Shown here piece after piece: positions 32,785 to 43,555 of a DNA stretch of 57,815 nucleotides; position 1 is the stretch's first letter, and each line of letters opens with the position of its first letter. A program made the position numbers and the translations under genes. The DNA comes from Alphaproteobacteria bacterium (GTDB taxonomy: Bacteria > Pseudomonadota > Alphaproteobacteria > Caulobacterales > Caulobacteraceae), in assembly GCA_018826515.1 (NCBI GenBank), contig JAHKAM010000083.1, positions 1 through 57,815 of the forward strand. Reading direction: 5' to 3'. Below the pieces are notes generated by a model. The model was not told where the DNA came from and ran no database searches. It worked only from the letters and a program-made list of their open reading frames with translations.

Positions 32785-33483
32785 ATGCTGACTGCGGGCA
32801 TCTTCGACGTGGATGGGGTCCTGCTCGCATCGCCTCACGAGCGAGCGTGGCGCGACGCGCTCGGCAGCTTCGCTGAACGCGAGCGCTTCACGACGGCGAT
32901 GTATCAGTCCCAGGTCGCGGGCAAGCCGCGTCTCGACGGCGCCCGTTCCGCCCTTGAGGCCCTGGGCGTGAGCAAGGCTGAACGCCACGCGGCCATTTAC
33001 GCCGAACGAAAGCAGGCACGGCTTGAAACGCTGATCCAGACCGGCGCGGTCGCAGCCTTCCCGGACGCCCTGCGTTTCGTCGAGGCGGTCGCGGCTCTCG
33101 GCTGGCCCATGGCGGCCGCTTCATCGTCCAGGAACGCCACCGACATGATGCGGCCGATCATCCTCAGCACCGGCCAGAGCCTGCTCGACATCTTCCGCGT
33201 CAATGTCTCCGGTCGCGATCTGAAGCGCGGCAAGCCGGACCCGGAGCTTTTCCTGATCGCGGCCGCAGAGCTCGGTGTTTCGCCGGCGCAGTGCTTCGTG
33301 GCCGAGGACGCGCCTGCGGGCATTCAGGCGGCCCGCGCCGGCGGCATGGCGGCGCTCGGCGTCGCCCGGCTGGGCGACGCGGACCAACTGTGGGCGGCGG
33401 GATCGGACCTGGTCGTCAAAACCCTGGACGACGTCGCGGTGGTCGATCTCGCGCTGGGCCGTCTCAAGGCTCGGACACCGTGA
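32785..33483 (+). CDS. HAD hydrolase, beta-phosphoglucomutase-like
   Basis: Product of 232 residues. HAD motif I is FDVDGVL (D8, D10), motif II lies in MAAASSSRNA, motif III is KRGKPDPELF and motif IV AEDAPAGIQAARAGG. The H-x2-A-W after motif I (SPHERAWRDAL) is the beta-phosphoglucomutase hallmark. It would convert beta-glucose 1-P, the product of the GH65 phosphorylase encoded right after, into glucose 6-P. Start MLTAGIF chosen; a longer frame upstream lacks the family pattern. Stop overlaps a possible GTG of the next gene. Confidence 0.85.
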   Translation: MLTAGIFDVDGVLLASPHERAWRDALGSFAERERFTTAMYQSQVAGKPRLDGARSALEALGVSKAERHAAIYAERKQARLETLIQTGAVAAFPDALRFVEAVAALGWPMAAASSSRNATDMMRPIILSTGQSLLDIFRVNVSGRDLKRGKPDPELFLIAAAELGVSPAQCFVAEDAPAGIQAARAGGMAALGVARLGDADQLWAAGSDLVVKTLDDVAVVDLALGRLKARTP

Positions 33484-33497
33484 AGGAACCCAGGACC

Positions 33498-35798
33498 ATG
33501 AAACAGGCGCTGGAGCCGACGGCGGATGCCGCATGGGTCCTGAACGACGATGGCTGCGATCCGCTCCGCGAGAGCGATCGCGAAACCCGCTTCACGGTCA
33601 GCAACGGTTTTCTCGGGGCCCGGGCCTCCCACGCCGTCAATCGATCGTTCCGGCGCCTCGTTTCGCCGAACTCCTATGTCGCCGGGCTGTTCGATACGCC
33701 GGACACGGACCGGCCGGTCCCGGAAAGGGTTTTCGCTCCAGACTGGTTGGACGTCCGCATCGGCCTGGCGGGAGGACCGCTTGTCCACCACTTCGGACAA
33801 GGGCCCTCACACCCACTGACGCTCGACATGAGGCGCGGCCTGGCGCTCGCCGAATGTCGCCTGGTGGAAGGAACAGCCGTGAGCGTCCGACTGGGTCTCC
33901 TGCGCTTCGTCTCGCTGAGCCGGCGGTCGCTCGGCCTGCAGTTGCTGCATCTGGAGGTCGATCAGGGCGCGACTGACATCACACTGGAAGCTTCTTTCGA
34001 AGGCGGCGATCACGACCTCATTTCCGAACGCCTCGAGACCGAATTCGGCCTGTGGCGCACTCATCACTCCGGCAAACGTCTCGCCATGGCGGCAGCCGTG
34101 GCCTTGCGGATCGACGGTCAGGATCTGCCGCCGACGGCGCTCGCCCCGCTCAAATGGTCGTGGACCTGGCGCGCCCGCCCGGGGCAAGTCGTCTGTCTCG
34201 AGCGGATCGTGACGGTGGCGCGAAGCGACGGTCCCGATCAGGATCCTGGCGCGATTGTACGGAAAGAACTTTCGGACGCCCGACGGTCAGGCTGGCGAAG
34301 CGTGATGGAGCAACACGAAACGGCATGGGCAAATCGTTGGTCGTGCAGCGACGTCGAGGTTGAAGGCGACGCCGCGGCGCAGAAGGCGATTCGGTTTGCG
34401 GTCTACCACCTCAACAGCGCCGCCAACCCGGACGACCCGCGTGTCTCGATCGGCGCTCGGGGCCTGACCGGCGCCGACTATCGCGGGCATGTCTTCTGGG
34501 ACACCGAAATCTTCCTGCTGCCCTTCTATATCCTGACCTGGCCCGAAGCAGCCCGGTCCTTGCTGATGTACCGCTTCCATACCCTGGACGGCGCGAGAGC
34601 GAAGGCGGCCGAGAGGGGCTGGCGGGGAGCATTCTACGCCTGGGAGTCCACCGACACCGGGCTGGAGGCGACACCTGAGCAGGCCGTCGGTCCGGACCGG
34701 CAGATCATCGACATCCTCACCGGCGCCCAGGAGCAACACATCAGCGCCGACGTCGCCTATGCCGTCTGGCAATACTGGCAGGCCACGGGCGACGACGAAT
34801 TCCTGGTCGCGGCCGGCGCGGAAATCCTTCTCGAAACCGGACGCTTCTGGGCCAGTCGGGCCCAGCCCGAGGCGGACGGCTTGCATCACATCCGCGGCGT
34901 CATCGGCCCCGACGAGTATCACGAGGCCATCGACGACAACGCCTTCACCAACGTCATGGCGCGCTGGAACATTCGTCGGGCGCTCGAGGTCGCGGCCATG
35001 CTGGGCGAGCGGTGGCCCGCAGAATGGACCATTCTCTGCCGGCGCCTCGACCTGGATGAGGCCGACCTCGGGCACTGGACCGGCGTCGCCGAGACGATGG
35101 CGACCGGCCTGGATCCGGACACGGGCCTGTTCGAGCAGTTCACGGGCTATTTCGATCTCGAAGACGTGGACCTGTCAGCTTATGCGGGCCGTTCCGTTCC
35201 GATGGACGTGGTGCTCGGCCGCGAGCGAACCCAGCGGTCCCAGGTCATCAAACAGGCCGATGTCGTCGCCCTGCTGGCCCTGTTGCCCGAAGAGTTTGCA
35301 GGCGAAACCGGAGCGACCAACTTCCGGTACTACGAGCCCCGTTGCGGTCACGGCAGCTCATTGAGCACCGCCATGCACGGGCTCGTCGCCGCCCGTCTGG
35401 GCGATGTCGAGATGGCGCTGGACTATTTCCACAGAACCGCGGCGATCGATCTCGCCGACACCAAGGTGGCGATCGGCGGTGGTATTCATATCGCGGCGCA
35501 GGGCGGCCTGTGGCTGATGACGGTCTTTGGGTTCGCCGGGCTGTCGCTGCGAAGCGACGGCATCGGCCTCGCCCCCCATTTGCCGGCGAGTTGGCTCAGC
35601 CTGGGCTTCGGCCTCCAGTGGCGAGGCCGAAGCCTCGCGGTCAGGATCGACCAGACCAATCAGAAACTCGACGTCTCGCTGGAATCCGGACAGCCGATGA
35701 TCATCACCATCTATGGACAACCGCACAGTCTCAGCCTCGACCAGGCCCTTGTCACAGACATCAAGCGACCCCGCCAAAGTGATGATCGTTCGCGGTAA
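33498..35798 (+). CDS. GH65-family glycoside phosphorylase
   Basis: Product of 766 residues, the family's usual length. N-terminal beta-sandwich (RFTVSNGFLGARASHAVN), (alpha/alpha)6 barrel with GHVFWDTEIFLLPF and the general-acid motif VIGPDEYHEAIDDNAFTN, then QADVVALLALLPEEF and YYEPRCGHGSSLSTAMHG for phosphate binding. GH65 enzymes phosphorolyse maltose, trehalose, kojibiose or nigerose to beta-glucose 1-P plus glucose; which one cannot be told. Coupling to the beta-PGM-like gene supports a disaccharide-to-glucose 6-P route that saves an ATP. AAGGA precedes the ATG. Confidence 0.9.
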   Translation: MKQALEPTADAAWVLNDDGCDPLRESDRETRFTVSNGFLGARASHAVNRSFRRLVSPNSYVAGLFDTPDTDRPVPERVFAPDWLDVRIGLAGGPLVHHFGQGPSHPLTLDMRRGLALAECRLVEGTAVSVRLGLLRFVSLSRRSLGLQLLHLEVDQGATDITLEASFEGGDHDLISERLETEFGLWRTHHSGKRLAMAAAVALRIDGQDLPPTALAPLKWSWTWRARPGQVVCLERIVTVARSDGPDQDPGAIVRKELSDARRSGWRSVMEQHETAWANRWSCSDVEVEGDAAAQKAIRFAVYHLNSAANPDDPRVSIGARGLTGADYRGHVFWDTEIFLLPFYILTWPEAARSLLMYRFHTLDGARAKAAERGWRGAFYAWESTDTGLEATPEQAVGPDRQIIDILTGAQEQHISADVAYAVWQYWQATGDDEFLVAAGAEILLETGRFWASRAQPEADGLHHIRGVIGPDEYHEAIDDNAFTNVMARWNIRRALEVAAMLGERWPAEWTILCRRLDLDEADLGHWTGVAETMATGLDPDTGLFEQFTGYFDLEDVDLSAYAGRSVPMDVVLGRERTQRSQVIKQADVVALLALLPEEFAGETGATNFRYYEPRCGHGSSLSTAMHGLVAARLGDVEMALDYFHRTAAIDLADTKVAIGGGIHIAAQGGLWLMTVFGFAGLSLRSDGIGLAPHLPASWLSLGFGLQWRGRSLAVRIDQTNQKLDVSLESGQPMIITIYGQPHSLSLDQALVTDIKRPRQSDDRSR

Positions 35799-35896
35799 CC
35801 ATCGGCCAAGGCGATATGGATCAATGCGAGGACGCGCGGACTGGCCCTCCTGGCGTGGTCCTCACCGCGCCGCCTCCCTGAACGGCTGCCGGCCGG

Positions 35897-36295
35897 CTAA
35901 GGTCTCGAATGGTTCTGGACGTCCTGAAGATAGGCGATCAGATCCGTAATCTGGTCGCCCTCCAGGGTGATTTCCGGCATCTTAGGATGTCCGTTGGTTA
36001 GGCCCTCGGCGAAGGCTTCCTGAAGATCCGTCACGGGATAACGGGTTCCGAGGTGACGGAGCGGGGGCGCGGCCGCCACCGGGCTTTCGCCGGTCGGCCC
36101 GACCGAATGGCACCCCGCGCACCGGCTCTGTACGAGCGCTCGCCCCCGCGCCGCCGAGGCGAGGTCCACAGCCGGTTTGGGATAGTATTTCGCCGCGTCA
36201 GCCGTGCCAGCAGCTTCGCGATATTCGGGACCAGCTGTGCATCCCATCAGCATCAACACGGCAGCAATCGCGATCAACCTCAAGACGCTCTCCAT
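35897..36295 (-). CDS. Class I cytochrome c lipoprotein
   Basis: Product of 132 residues: signal peptide with lipobox (LMLMGCTAG), one haem site SRCAGCHSVG, and distal methionine in HPKMPEITL. A membrane-anchored periplasmic electron carrier. The start ATG at 36295 (or 36304) has no strong ribosome site. A perfect FNR-type box sits 44 bases upstream, implying expression at low oxygen. Convergent with the GH65 gene. Confidence 0.88.
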   Translation of the reverse strand: MESVLRLIAIAAVLMLMGCTAGPEYREAAGTADAAKYYPKPAVDLASAARGRALVQSRCAGCHSVGPTGESPVAAAPPLRHLGTRYPVTDLQEAFAEGLTNGHPKMPEITLEGDQITDLIAYLQDVQNHSRP

Positions 36296-36338
36296 ACCGC
36301 ACATTCGACCAGCCTGATCCTCGACGAAGCGCCCGGCA

Positions 36339-36352
36339 TTGATTTCGATCAA
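36339..36352. promoter_or_regulatory. FNR/FixK-type box before cytochrome c
   Basis: Perfect TTGATTTCGATCAA. Centre about 50 bases before the cytochrome ATG. Second of two such boxes in the window. Confidence 0.75.
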
Positions 36353-36722
36353 TGTCATCGTGGCGCACCCGTTGGACCTTCGATGCTTGTCGGGAGCGGA
36401 ACTCCGTGAAAAAATGTCGTCCTCGCTGGCGCGCAAACCCCGCCTTCCGTCCAGGACTCACCTGACCCCGAAGACCTGGTGAGGGCCTTGGTAGAGCGAG
36501 GCTTCTACGTCTTCCGTCGGCTCAATGCTCAGCACGCCGGCAAGCATGCTCCGCATGCCGGCAAGGGTGAAAAGATCGTCGCCTCCACAACGCAGGACGT
36601 TGCATGGGGCAGACGAGCCGAACCGGTTCCGCCATTTGAGCTGGGCACAACATCGGTGGCCGGCCCGGCGCCATCCTCCAACCTGATCGATGGACCGTCC
36701 TCATCGCATGACGCTCTGAGGA
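36353..36722. other. Gene-free region between cytochrome c and cusF
   Basis: About 370 bases with no supported gene. It contains a GCCGGCA/TGCCGGC dyad (36536-36562) around a CATGC-rich centre and a CTCACC/GGTGAG dyad near 36458-36484. Short frames lack ribosome sites. Confidence 0.35.
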
Positions 36723-37100
36723 TCAATGGGGGTAGATCGCCGTCACCTCTCCGGCTCCGTCCCGTACCGTCAGGTCGAACTGGATGCGGTCACCAACGGC
36801 GGCCTCCTGCAACACAGCCGGCGAAGCCTTGAACGTCATGGTCATCGCGGGCCACCCGATTGACCGGATGGCTTCGTGGTTGATGGTGATCGTCGCCGCC
36901 GCCGGGTCCACGGCTGTGATGACGCCCGCGCCGTCTGCGGTCGTGGCGTCGGCGGCCGGGGACGTCGAGGCGCCACCCGCGCCAACCGTCGGTGATCCGG
37001 GCTGGGCCATCGGGATCGCCGGGCTTACGGGTTCCGCCTGCTGACCGCAGGCGGCCAGAACGGCAGTGATACCGGTCAGCAGGATTATACGGCGCTTCAT
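36723..37100 (-). CDS. cusF: CusF-like periplasmic copper-binding lipoprotein
   Basis: Product of 125 residues. Lipobox (VLAACGQQ), a low-complexity Ala/Ser/Pro linker, then the CusF OB-fold: [33 protein letters not shown] with the W and M-T-M ligand set, and [11 protein letters not shown]. It passes Cu(I)/Ag(I) to CusB. The start overlaps the cusA stop (ATGA), so it is the last gene of the efflux operon. Confidence 0.9.
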   Translation of the reverse strand: MKRRIILLTGITAVLAACGQQAEPVSPAIPMAQPGSPTVGAGGASTSPAADATTADGAGVITAVDPAAATITINHEAIRSIGWPAMTMTFKASPAVLQEAAVGDRIQFDLTVRDGAGEVTAIYPH

Positions 37101-40100
37101 TGTGCGTCTCCTCGAAGGACGGGGGTCGAACGGAACCTGCGGCGTCTCAGCAGCAGATAGCCCGCGGGGATAACGAGCATCGACAGCAAAGGCGCCGTGA
37201 TCATGCCGCCTATAACGGGCGCGGCGATCCGGCTCATGATCTCCGACCCGGCGCCGTGGCCGATCAGGATCGGGAACAGGCCCGCCAGGATCACGGCCAC
37301 GGTCATCGCCTTGGGCCGAACCCTGAGCAGAGCGCCTTCCCGGACCGCTTCCTCGACCTGCAGGGCGTCAGGGTGGGGCCCCCGATCCCTGAGCGCGTGC
37401 TTGAGGTAAATCAGCATCACCACGCCGAACTCGGCCGACAGGCCGGCCAGGGCGATGAACCCCACCCCGGTCGCGACCGACTGATTGAAGCCGAGCAGGT
37501 AGAGCATCCATACGCCCCCGGTCAGGGCGAAGGGCAGCGTGGCCATGATCAGGGCGGCTTCGTCGAATCGGCCGAAGGTCAGGTAGAGCAGCAGGAAGAT
37601 GATCGCGAGCGTCGCCGGCACAACGATCTTCAGGCGGTTGGCGGCGCGCTCGAGATATTCGAACTGGCCGGAGTAGGCGATGCTCACCCCGGGACCGAGA
37701 TCGACCTCCGCAGCGACCGCCCGCCGCAGGTCCCCCACCACCGACGCCAGATCCCGGCCTCGCACGTCGATATAGACCCAGGTCGAAGGCCGTCCGTTCT
37801 CGGACTTCAGCATCGGCGGCCCGTCGGCGATACGGATGTCGGCCACCGCGCCCAGGGTGATCTGCTGGCCCGCCGGGGTCAGGACCGGAAGATTCCGCAG
37901 CTGTTCGGGATTGTCGCGCAGCTCGCGGGGGTAGCGGACGCTGATCGGATAGCGCGCCACCCCCTCAATGGTTTGACCGATGGTCTCGCCGCCGATGGCG
38001 CCGCCGACGATCGACTGGACATCGGCGATGGTGAGCCCGTAGCGGCCGGCGGCGGCGCGATCGATATCGACATCCACATACCGGCCGCCGGTCAGGCGCT
38101 CCGCGATCGCCGAGCTCACCCCCGGCACATCCCCCGCGACCTCGGCGACGCGGCCGGCGATGCGGTCGATCACGGCCAGATCGGCCCCGGAGACCTTGAC
38201 GCCGATGGGGCTCTTGATGCCGGTCGCCAGCATGTCGATGCGGTTGCGGATTGGCGGCACCCAGACGTTGGCCAGGCCCGGAACCTGAACCGCGCGGTCG
38301 AGCTCCTCGACCAGCTTCTCCGGCGTCATGCCGGGGCGCCACTGGTCGCGTGGTTTGAACTGGATCGTAGTCTCGAACATCTCCAGCGGCGCTGGATCGG
38401 TGGCGGATTCCGCCCTCCCCGCCTTGCCGAACACGGTGGCGACCTCGGGAATGGTGCGGATCATCCGGTCTGTCCTCTGCAGCAGCGCTGACGCCGCCGC
38501 CGCCGACAGACCCGGCTGGGCGGACGGCATATAGAGCAGATCGCCCTCGTCCATGGCGGGCATGAACTCGCCACCGATCTGGCTGAGCGGCCAGGCCGTG
38601 GTGGCGAACGCGATGACAGCGATCGCCAGGGTCGTCCGCGGTCGCCGGAGCACCCAGTCGAGCGGGGCGCGATAGATGTGCGTCAGCCATCGGTTGACGG
38701 GATTGGACTGCTCCGCGGGGATGCGCCCCCGGATGAGATAGCCCATGAGGACGGGCACGAGGGTGACCGACAGGATGGCCGCCGCCGCCATGGCGTAGCT
38801 CTTGGTGAAGGCCAAGGGCGCGAACAGCCGCCCCTCCTGCGCCTGCAGGCTGAACACCGGGATGAAGGACAGGGTGATGATCACCAGGCTGAGGAACAGC
38901 GCCGGCCCCACCTCCGCCGCAGCGTCCGTGATCACCTTCCAGCGGGTCTCTCCCGCGAGTGGTTCGTCGGGGTGCTCATGCTCCCATCGCTCGATATGCT
39001 TGTGGGCGTTCTCGATCATGACTACGGCCGCATCGACCATGGCGCCCACGGCGATGGCGATGCCGCCCAGCGACATGATGTTGGCGTTCACCCCCTGCAG
39101 GTTCATGACCAGAAAGGCGGCGAGCACGCCGAGCGGCAAGGTCAGGATGGCCACCAGGGCGGACCGGGCGTGCCACAGGAACAGACCGCAGACGAGGGCG
39201 ACGACGATGAACTCCTCGATCAGCTTTGTGCTGAGATTGGCGATGGCGCGGTCGATGAGCTGCGAGCGGTCATAGGTCGTCACCACCTCGACCCCGGGAG
39301 GCAATCCGGCCTTCAGGGTCTCAAGCCGGTCGGCGACGGCGGCGATGGTGGCCCGGGCGTCGCCGCCCGAGCGCAGGATGACCACTCCCCCGGCCACCTC
39401 GCCCTCGCCGTTCAGCTCGGCGATCCCGCGCCGCATCTCGGGACCGACCTGAACCGTGGCGACGTCGCCGAGGGTGACGGGCACGCCGCCCGCCGCCGTG
39501 CGGACGGGGACGGCACGGAAGTCATCGAGACTGGTCAGATAGCCGTTGGCTCTGACCATATATTCGGCTTCGGCCAGCTCCAGCACCGACCCGCCGGTCT
39601 CCGAGTTGGCGCGCCCGATCGCCTCGACCACGGCCTGGTGGGTGACGCCATAGGCGGCCAGCCGGACGGGGTCGAGCACCACCTGATACTGCCGGACCAT
39701 GCCGCCGATGCTGGCCACCTCGGCCACGCCTGGAACGGTTTTCAGCTCATATCGGAGGAACCAGTCCTGCAGGCTTCTCAGCTGGGCCAGGTCGTGGCGG
39801 CCGGAGCGGTCGACGAGGGCGTACTCATAGACCCAGCCGACGCCGGTGGCGTCCGGACCCAGGGCGGGACGAGCGCTCTCAGGGAGGCGGGCCTGCACCT
39901 GGTTCAGGTATTCGAGAACCCGCGACCGCGCCCAGTAGAGGTCGGTCCCCTCGTCGAACAGGACGTAGACGAAACTGTCGCCGAAGAAGGAGTAGCCGCG
40001 CACCGTGCGCGCGCCAGGCACCGACAGCATGGTGGTGGCCAGCGGATAGGTGACCTGGTTCTCGACGATCTGCGGCGCCTGCCCGGGATAGCTGGTGCGA

Positions 40101-40246
40101 ATGATGACCTGGACGTCGGACAGATCCGGCAGGGCGTCGACCGGGGTCGTCCGCACCGCCCAGAGGCCCGCCGCCGCCAGGGCGACGGCGGCCATGAGCA
40201 CAAGAAAGCGAGCGCGAACGGAGGCGCGAATGAGGGCGGCGATCAT
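37097..40246 (-). CDS. cusA: CusA-like heavy-metal efflux RND pump
   Basis: Product of 1049 residues with the RND layout: first helix, large periplasmic loop, six helices, second loop and six helices. Heavy-metal signature: [40 protein letters not shown], and [20 protein letters not shown] in helix 4 with the proton-relay acidic residue. It drives Cu/Ag out through CusB and CusC using the proton gradient. Overlaps cusB by ATGA. Confidence 0.93.
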   Translation of the reverse strand: MIAALIRASVRARFLVLMAAVALAAAGLWAVRTTPVDALPDLSDVQVIIRTSYPGQAPQIVENQVTYPLATTMLSVPGARTVRGYSFFGDSFVYVLFDEGTDLYWARSRVLEYLNQVQARLPESARPALGPDATGVGWVYEYALVDRSGRHDLAQLRSLQDWFLRYELKTVPGVAEVASIGGMVRQYQVVLDPVRLAAYGVTHQAVVEAIGRANSETGGSVLELAEAEYMVRANGYLTSLDDFRAVPVRTAAGGVPVTLGDVATVQVGPEMRRGIAELNGEGEVAGGVVILRSGGDARATIAAVADRLETLKAGLPPGVEVVTTYDRSQLIDRAIANLSTKLIEEFIVVALVCGLFLWHARSALVAILTLPLGVLAAFLVMNLQGVNANIMSLGGIAIAVGAMVDAAVVMIENAHKHIERWEHEHPDEPLAGETRWKVITDAAAEVGPALFLSLVIITLSFIPVFSLQAQEGRLFAPLAFTKSYAMAAAAILSVTLVPVLMGYLIRGRIPAEQSNPVNRWLTHIYRAPLDWVLRRPRTTLAIAVIAFATTAWPLSQIGGEFMPAMDEGDLLYMPSAQPGLSAAAASALLQRTDRMIRTIPEVATVFGKAGRAESATDPAPLEMFETTIQFKPRDQWRPGMTPEKLVEELDRAVQVPGLANVWVPPIRNRIDMLATGIKSPIGVKVSGADLAVIDRIAGRVAEVAGDVPGVSSAIAERLTGGRYVDVDIDRAAAGRYGLTIADVQSIVGGAIGGETIGQTIEGVARYPISVRYPRELRDNPEQLRNLPVLTPAGQQITLGAVADIRIADGPPMLKSENGRPSTWVYIDVRGRDLASVVGDLRRAVAAEVDLGPGVSIAYSGQFEYLERAANRLKIVVPATLAIIFLLLYLTFGRFDEAALIMATLPFALTGGVWMLYLLGFNQSVATGVGFIALAGLSAEFGVVMLIYLKHALRDRGPHPDALQVEEAVREGALLRVRPKAMTVAVILAGLFPILIGHGAGSEIMSRIAAPVIGGMITAPLLSMLVIPAGYLLLRRRRFRSTPVLRGDAQ

Positions 40247-41556
40247 TGCGCGGCTCCCCCGTGGCCGGCGTGCCCGTTCGTCGCGGCCGGCGCAGGGGGC
40301 GTGGCGGATGGAGCCGGAGGCACAGCCGGGCGCTCGCCCGAAATCGCCCGGGCCGCCATCCCGGACAGGTTGGCTTCGGAATCGATCAGGAACTGACCGG
40401 AGGCCACGAGGCGTTCGCCCTCCGCCAGCCCGGCCACGACCTCGGTCATCCCGCCGGATTCCCGTCCGGTCCGGACCTCGGCCGGCTGGTAGCGCCCCTC
40501 GGGCAGGGCCAGCATGACGAGGGTTCTTTCGCCCGTTCGGATCACGGCCTCGGACGGAACCACCAGCACCTCTCCGCCGCCGCCGCCGAAGGTGATCTGC
40601 CCGTACATGCCGGGCCGCAGGAGTCCCGCGCGATTGGCCATCTCGATGCGCGCCGTGAGCGTGCGGCTGTCCCCGGAAACCTCGGGCAGCAGCGCCGTCA
40701 GACGTCCGCTGAACCGCTCGCCGGGGAAGGCCGAGAGCGCCACCTCGACGGATTGGCCCAGGCGCAGCCGGCCCGCCTGGAGCTCGGGTATGGCGGCATT
40801 CAGCCAGACCGTCGACAGTCCGCTGATCTCGGCCAGGGTCATGCCCGGGGTGACGCTCATTCCGGCCCGAACGCCCAGGGTGCGGATGGCGCCGGCGGTC
40901 GGGCTGGCTATTGTCACCGTGGTCCTCGGCCGTCCGGTCCGTTCGACCTGGACGATCAACGCCTCGGACATCCCGAGCAACAGGAGCCGCCGCCGGGCCG
41001 CCTCGATCAGGGCCGCGTCACCCGTCCGGCGGACGGCCAGATACTCGCCCTGGGCCCCGGCCCACTCCGGGATGAGCAGGTCGACCAGGGGGGCGCCGGC
41101 GGCGATCACGTCCCCGGGCGCGCGGCTGTAGACCCGCTGGACGAAACCGGCGGCGCGGGCCTGGACGACGGCCACGTCGCGCTGGTTGTAGTCGATGACA
41201 GCGGAGGCGTTGAGATCGCCCTCCAGCGACGCCCGGCGCGCCGTCGCCAGACGCATGCCGAGATTCTGGGTCAGGGAGGGATCGATGCGCACGCCGGGCG
41301 CGCCGTCCGCCTCGTCGGCGTATTTCGGGATCAGCTCCATGTTCATCGAGGAGCGGCCCGGACCCGGGTAGCGTTCATTGGGCAGCATCGGATCGTACCA
41401 GTAGAGAATCTCGCGCTCCGCGGATGCGGTCTGGCCGGCGGCGGCCCCATTCGCACGCTCCAGCATGGGGCGGCCGATCAGGCCGGCCGCGAGGCCCACG
41501 CCGAGGACCAGGACAGCGCCCGCGACGAGCGCGACGCGAGGGTTGGAACCGGTCAT
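40243..41556 (-). CDS. cusB: CusB-like efflux RND periplasmic adaptor
   Basis: Product of 437 residues. N-terminal membrane anchor ([21 protein letters not shown]), then a heavy-metal-binding mini-domain ([18 protein letters not shown] followed by MNMELIPKY), the adaptor barrel-sandwich/hairpin ([20 protein letters not shown]) and a His-rich end ([10 protein letters not shown]). Links CusA to CusC and binds Cu(I). Start MTGSNPR overlaps the cusC stop. Confidence 0.92.
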   Translation of the reverse strand: MTGSNPRVALVAGAVLVLGVGLAAGLIGRPMLERANGAAAGQTASAEREILYWYDPMLPNERYPGPGRSSMNMELIPKYADEADGAPGVRIDPSLTQNLGMRLATARRASLEGDLNASAVIDYNQRDVAVVQARAAGFVQRVYSRAPGDVIAAGAPLVDLLIPEWAGAQGEYLAVRRTGDAALIEAARRRLLLLGMSEALIVQVERTGRPRTTVTIASPTAGAIRTLGVRAGMSVTPGMTLAEISGLSTVWLNAAIPELQAGRLRLGQSVEVALSAFPGERFSGRLTALLPEVSGDSRTLTARIEMANRAGLLRPGMYGQITFGGGGGEVLVVPSEAVIRTGERTLVMLALPEGRYQPAEVRTGRESGGMTEVVAGLAEGERLVASGQFLIDSEANLSGMAARAISGERPAVPPAPSATPPAPAATNGHAGHGGAAQ

Positions 41557-42893
41557 TGGTCGTCGCTCCTGTAGGCGAGGGTGATGCGGACGGTGTCGCG
41601 AGCAACGGCGGCTTCGCGGTCGAGGGCTTCCAGACGCGCGTCGGCCAGGGCGGTGAAGGCGTTCAGGACATCCGCCAGGCCCGCCCGCCCGGCGGCGTAG
41701 CTGGCGGTTTCCAGATCGGCCTGCTGGCGGGCGGCCGGGACGATGACATCGCGCGACCGGACCCACTGGTCGCGGCGTGCGGCGAGATCGGCGAGGTCGG
41801 CGTCCAGGGAGGCGCGCAGTTCGCGCGCCGCGGCCTCGCGCTCCAGCCGGACGCCCAGGGCGTCGGCCGAGCGGGCGGCGATCAGCGGCTCCTGGCGCTG
41901 ATTGGCGAAGAGCGGCAAACGGACACTGGCGCCCACCGACAGCATGTCTCCGAACATCGGATCGCGGCGACCGTAGCTGACCTCGAAGGCCCAATCGGGC
42001 CGTCGCCCCGATCGGGCGAGGGCGACCTCGGCATCGGCGCGGCTTCCAGCCGCCCGCCAGGCCTGCAGGGTCGGAAGGCGCTCAAGACCCGCCCTCAGAC
42101 CGGTCGGGTCGATCTCGAGGTCGGGAGCCGGCCCGCTCGCCGCCGGGTCCGCGTCGCCCGTCCAGCGCGTCAGTTCGGCGCGCGCCCTCGCCACATCGGC
42201 CATGAGCCTGCTGTGCCTGTCCTGCAGGGCGGCCTGCAGCACGACGGGGGCCAGGGCGCCGGCCGGCCGGTCCGTTCCGGCGGCCACGCCCGCGGGGGCG
42301 GCCTCCCAGAGCGGCTCCAGCGCCGACAGCACCTCCTCGAGCGTCGCGAGCCGGCGCCCGGCGTAGTGCAGATCGAGCCAGGCCACGCCGGCGGCCACCC
42401 GCGCCTCGCGGCGCGCGATCGCGTCGGCGGCGGCGGCCACGTCGATGTCGGCCTCCGCCATGGCGCGTTCCGCCCGTCGCCGGGCGCGGCTGGGGACCTC
42501 CTGCATGAGGCCGATGCGGGCCATGGTCATTTCGTCGTCGCCGAACCGCCCGGCCATGGGGCCCGAGACCGGCAGGTTGTCGATTCCGAACCGGAGCTGT
42601 GGATCCGGGAGCCGACCCGCGGCCGCCGAGGCCGCCGAGGCCGCCTCCACGCCGAGGGCGCTGGCCCGCAGCTGCGGAGCGGTGGTTGCGGCGAGCGCGA
42701 GGGCCTCGTCGAAAGTCATCGGCTCCGCCGCAGCGGGCATGCCAATGGCGGCGAACAAGCCGATGGCGGCCGCGGCAGCGGCCACCGTTCCCCTGGGGGC
42801 GATCCTGGCCAACTGGAGTGGTTTTCCGCGATCGGGATCGACCGCGGCGCTCGACATGTGACGGCCTGGAGCCGTCCGATAGCCGGAGTTCAT
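41553..42893 (-). CDS. cusC: CusC-like TolC-family outer-membrane channel
   Basis: Product of 446 residues. Long N-terminus, signal segment (VAAAAAAIGLFAAIGMPAAA), then two outer-membrane efflux repeats: LALAATTAPQLRASALGVEA with GRLPDPQLRFGIDNLP, and the second half around SVGASVRLPLFANQRQEPLI. No lipobox is seen. Start at MNSGYRT, with GAGG about 9 bases before; a later ATG (42857) is possible. Confidence 0.88.
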   Translation of the reverse strand: MNSGYRTAPGRHMSSAAVDPDRGKPLQLARIAPRGTVAAAAAAIGLFAAIGMPAAAEPMTFDEALALAATTAPQLRASALGVEAASAASAAAGRLPDPQLRFGIDNLPVSGPMAGRFGDDEMTMARIGLMQEVPSRARRRAERAMAEADIDVAAAADAIARREARVAAGVAWLDLHYAGRRLATLEEVLSALEPLWEAAPAGVAAGTDRPAGALAPVVLQAALQDRHSRLMADVARARAELTRWTGDADPAASGPAPDLEIDPTGLRAGLERLPTLQAWRAAGSRADAEVALARSGRRPDWAFEVSYGRRDPMFGDMLSVGASVRLPLFANQRQEPLIAARSADALGVRLEREAAARELRASLDADLADLAARRDQWVRSRDVIVPAARQQADLETASYAAGRAGLADVLNAFTALADARLEALDREAAVARDTVRITLAYRSDDQ

Positions 42894-42996
42894 GGGAATG
42901 TCCTCGAGCCCCGCGTCGATCACCTTGGTGCGACGCGGGATGCTAGTCGTTCGATCACCGCCCACGCGAGCGCGGGCCATGGTCAGCGAAGTCGGG

Positions 42997-43359
42997 CTAT
43001 GCCGGAGACTTGGGAGGGTCGCCCAGGGGCGTCGGCCGCTCCCCTGCACGGGTGTCATCGGCGCTCAATGCGACCTGCTGGCGATGCGGCGCCGACGGCC
43101 GGGCCGTGACGCCCGCGTCGGACGGAAGAGGAACCGCGACTGCCGCGCAGGCAGCGAGGCCCAGGCAGTGGGGCCCAGAGTCATCGCAGGGCGCCGGACC
43201 TTCGGCGCCTGCCTGCATCATCATTTCGGCGCAATCCGGCATGGCGGCCATGGCGTCTGCGGTCACGCCCGGCCGCTGGGGCGCGGCGAACGCCGACGCC
43301 TGGCCGATGGAGCCAGCCAGGGCGAGGGCGAACAAAAGCGTGCGAACGATGCGCCACAT
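42997..43359 (-). CDS. Small secreted Cys/Met-containing protein heading the cus operon
   Basis: Product of 120 residues: signal peptide (IVRTLLFALALAGSIGQASA), then AMPDCAEMMMQAG and CDDSGPHCLGLAACAAV. Cysteine, methionine and histidine clusters suggest metal binding in the periplasm; similar unnamed proteins precede CusC-type genes elsewhere. The family is not characterised. It is 103 bases upstream of cusC in the same direction. Confidence 0.65.
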   Translation of the reverse strand: MWRIVRTLLFALALAGSIGQASAFAAPQRPGVTADAMAAMPDCAEMMMQAGAEGPAPCDDSGPHCLGLAACAAVAVPLPSDAGVTARPSAPHRQQVALSADDTRAGERPTPLGDPPKSPA

Positions 43360-43555
43360 GCCATCGACGTTCCGCTTCGCTCTCCGGCGTGTCAAGACGG
43401 CGAGCGCTCCGCTCAAACCCCGGCTTGACATTCCGAACGAGAGGGGTCTGCGGCCGTGCCGCAAGCTCGCCGGGGCGAGCCTCCGGGCGCCGATGAAGTG
43501 GGAACGAACCAGGTTCCACTGTCCGCGTCTCATTCGGCTCTCCCTTGCGAGATGT

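Noticed and set aside
36479..36832. 117-codon plus-strand frame between cytochrome c and cusF
   Set aside because: No ribosome site or family pattern, and it runs into the antisense of the well-supported cusF gene.
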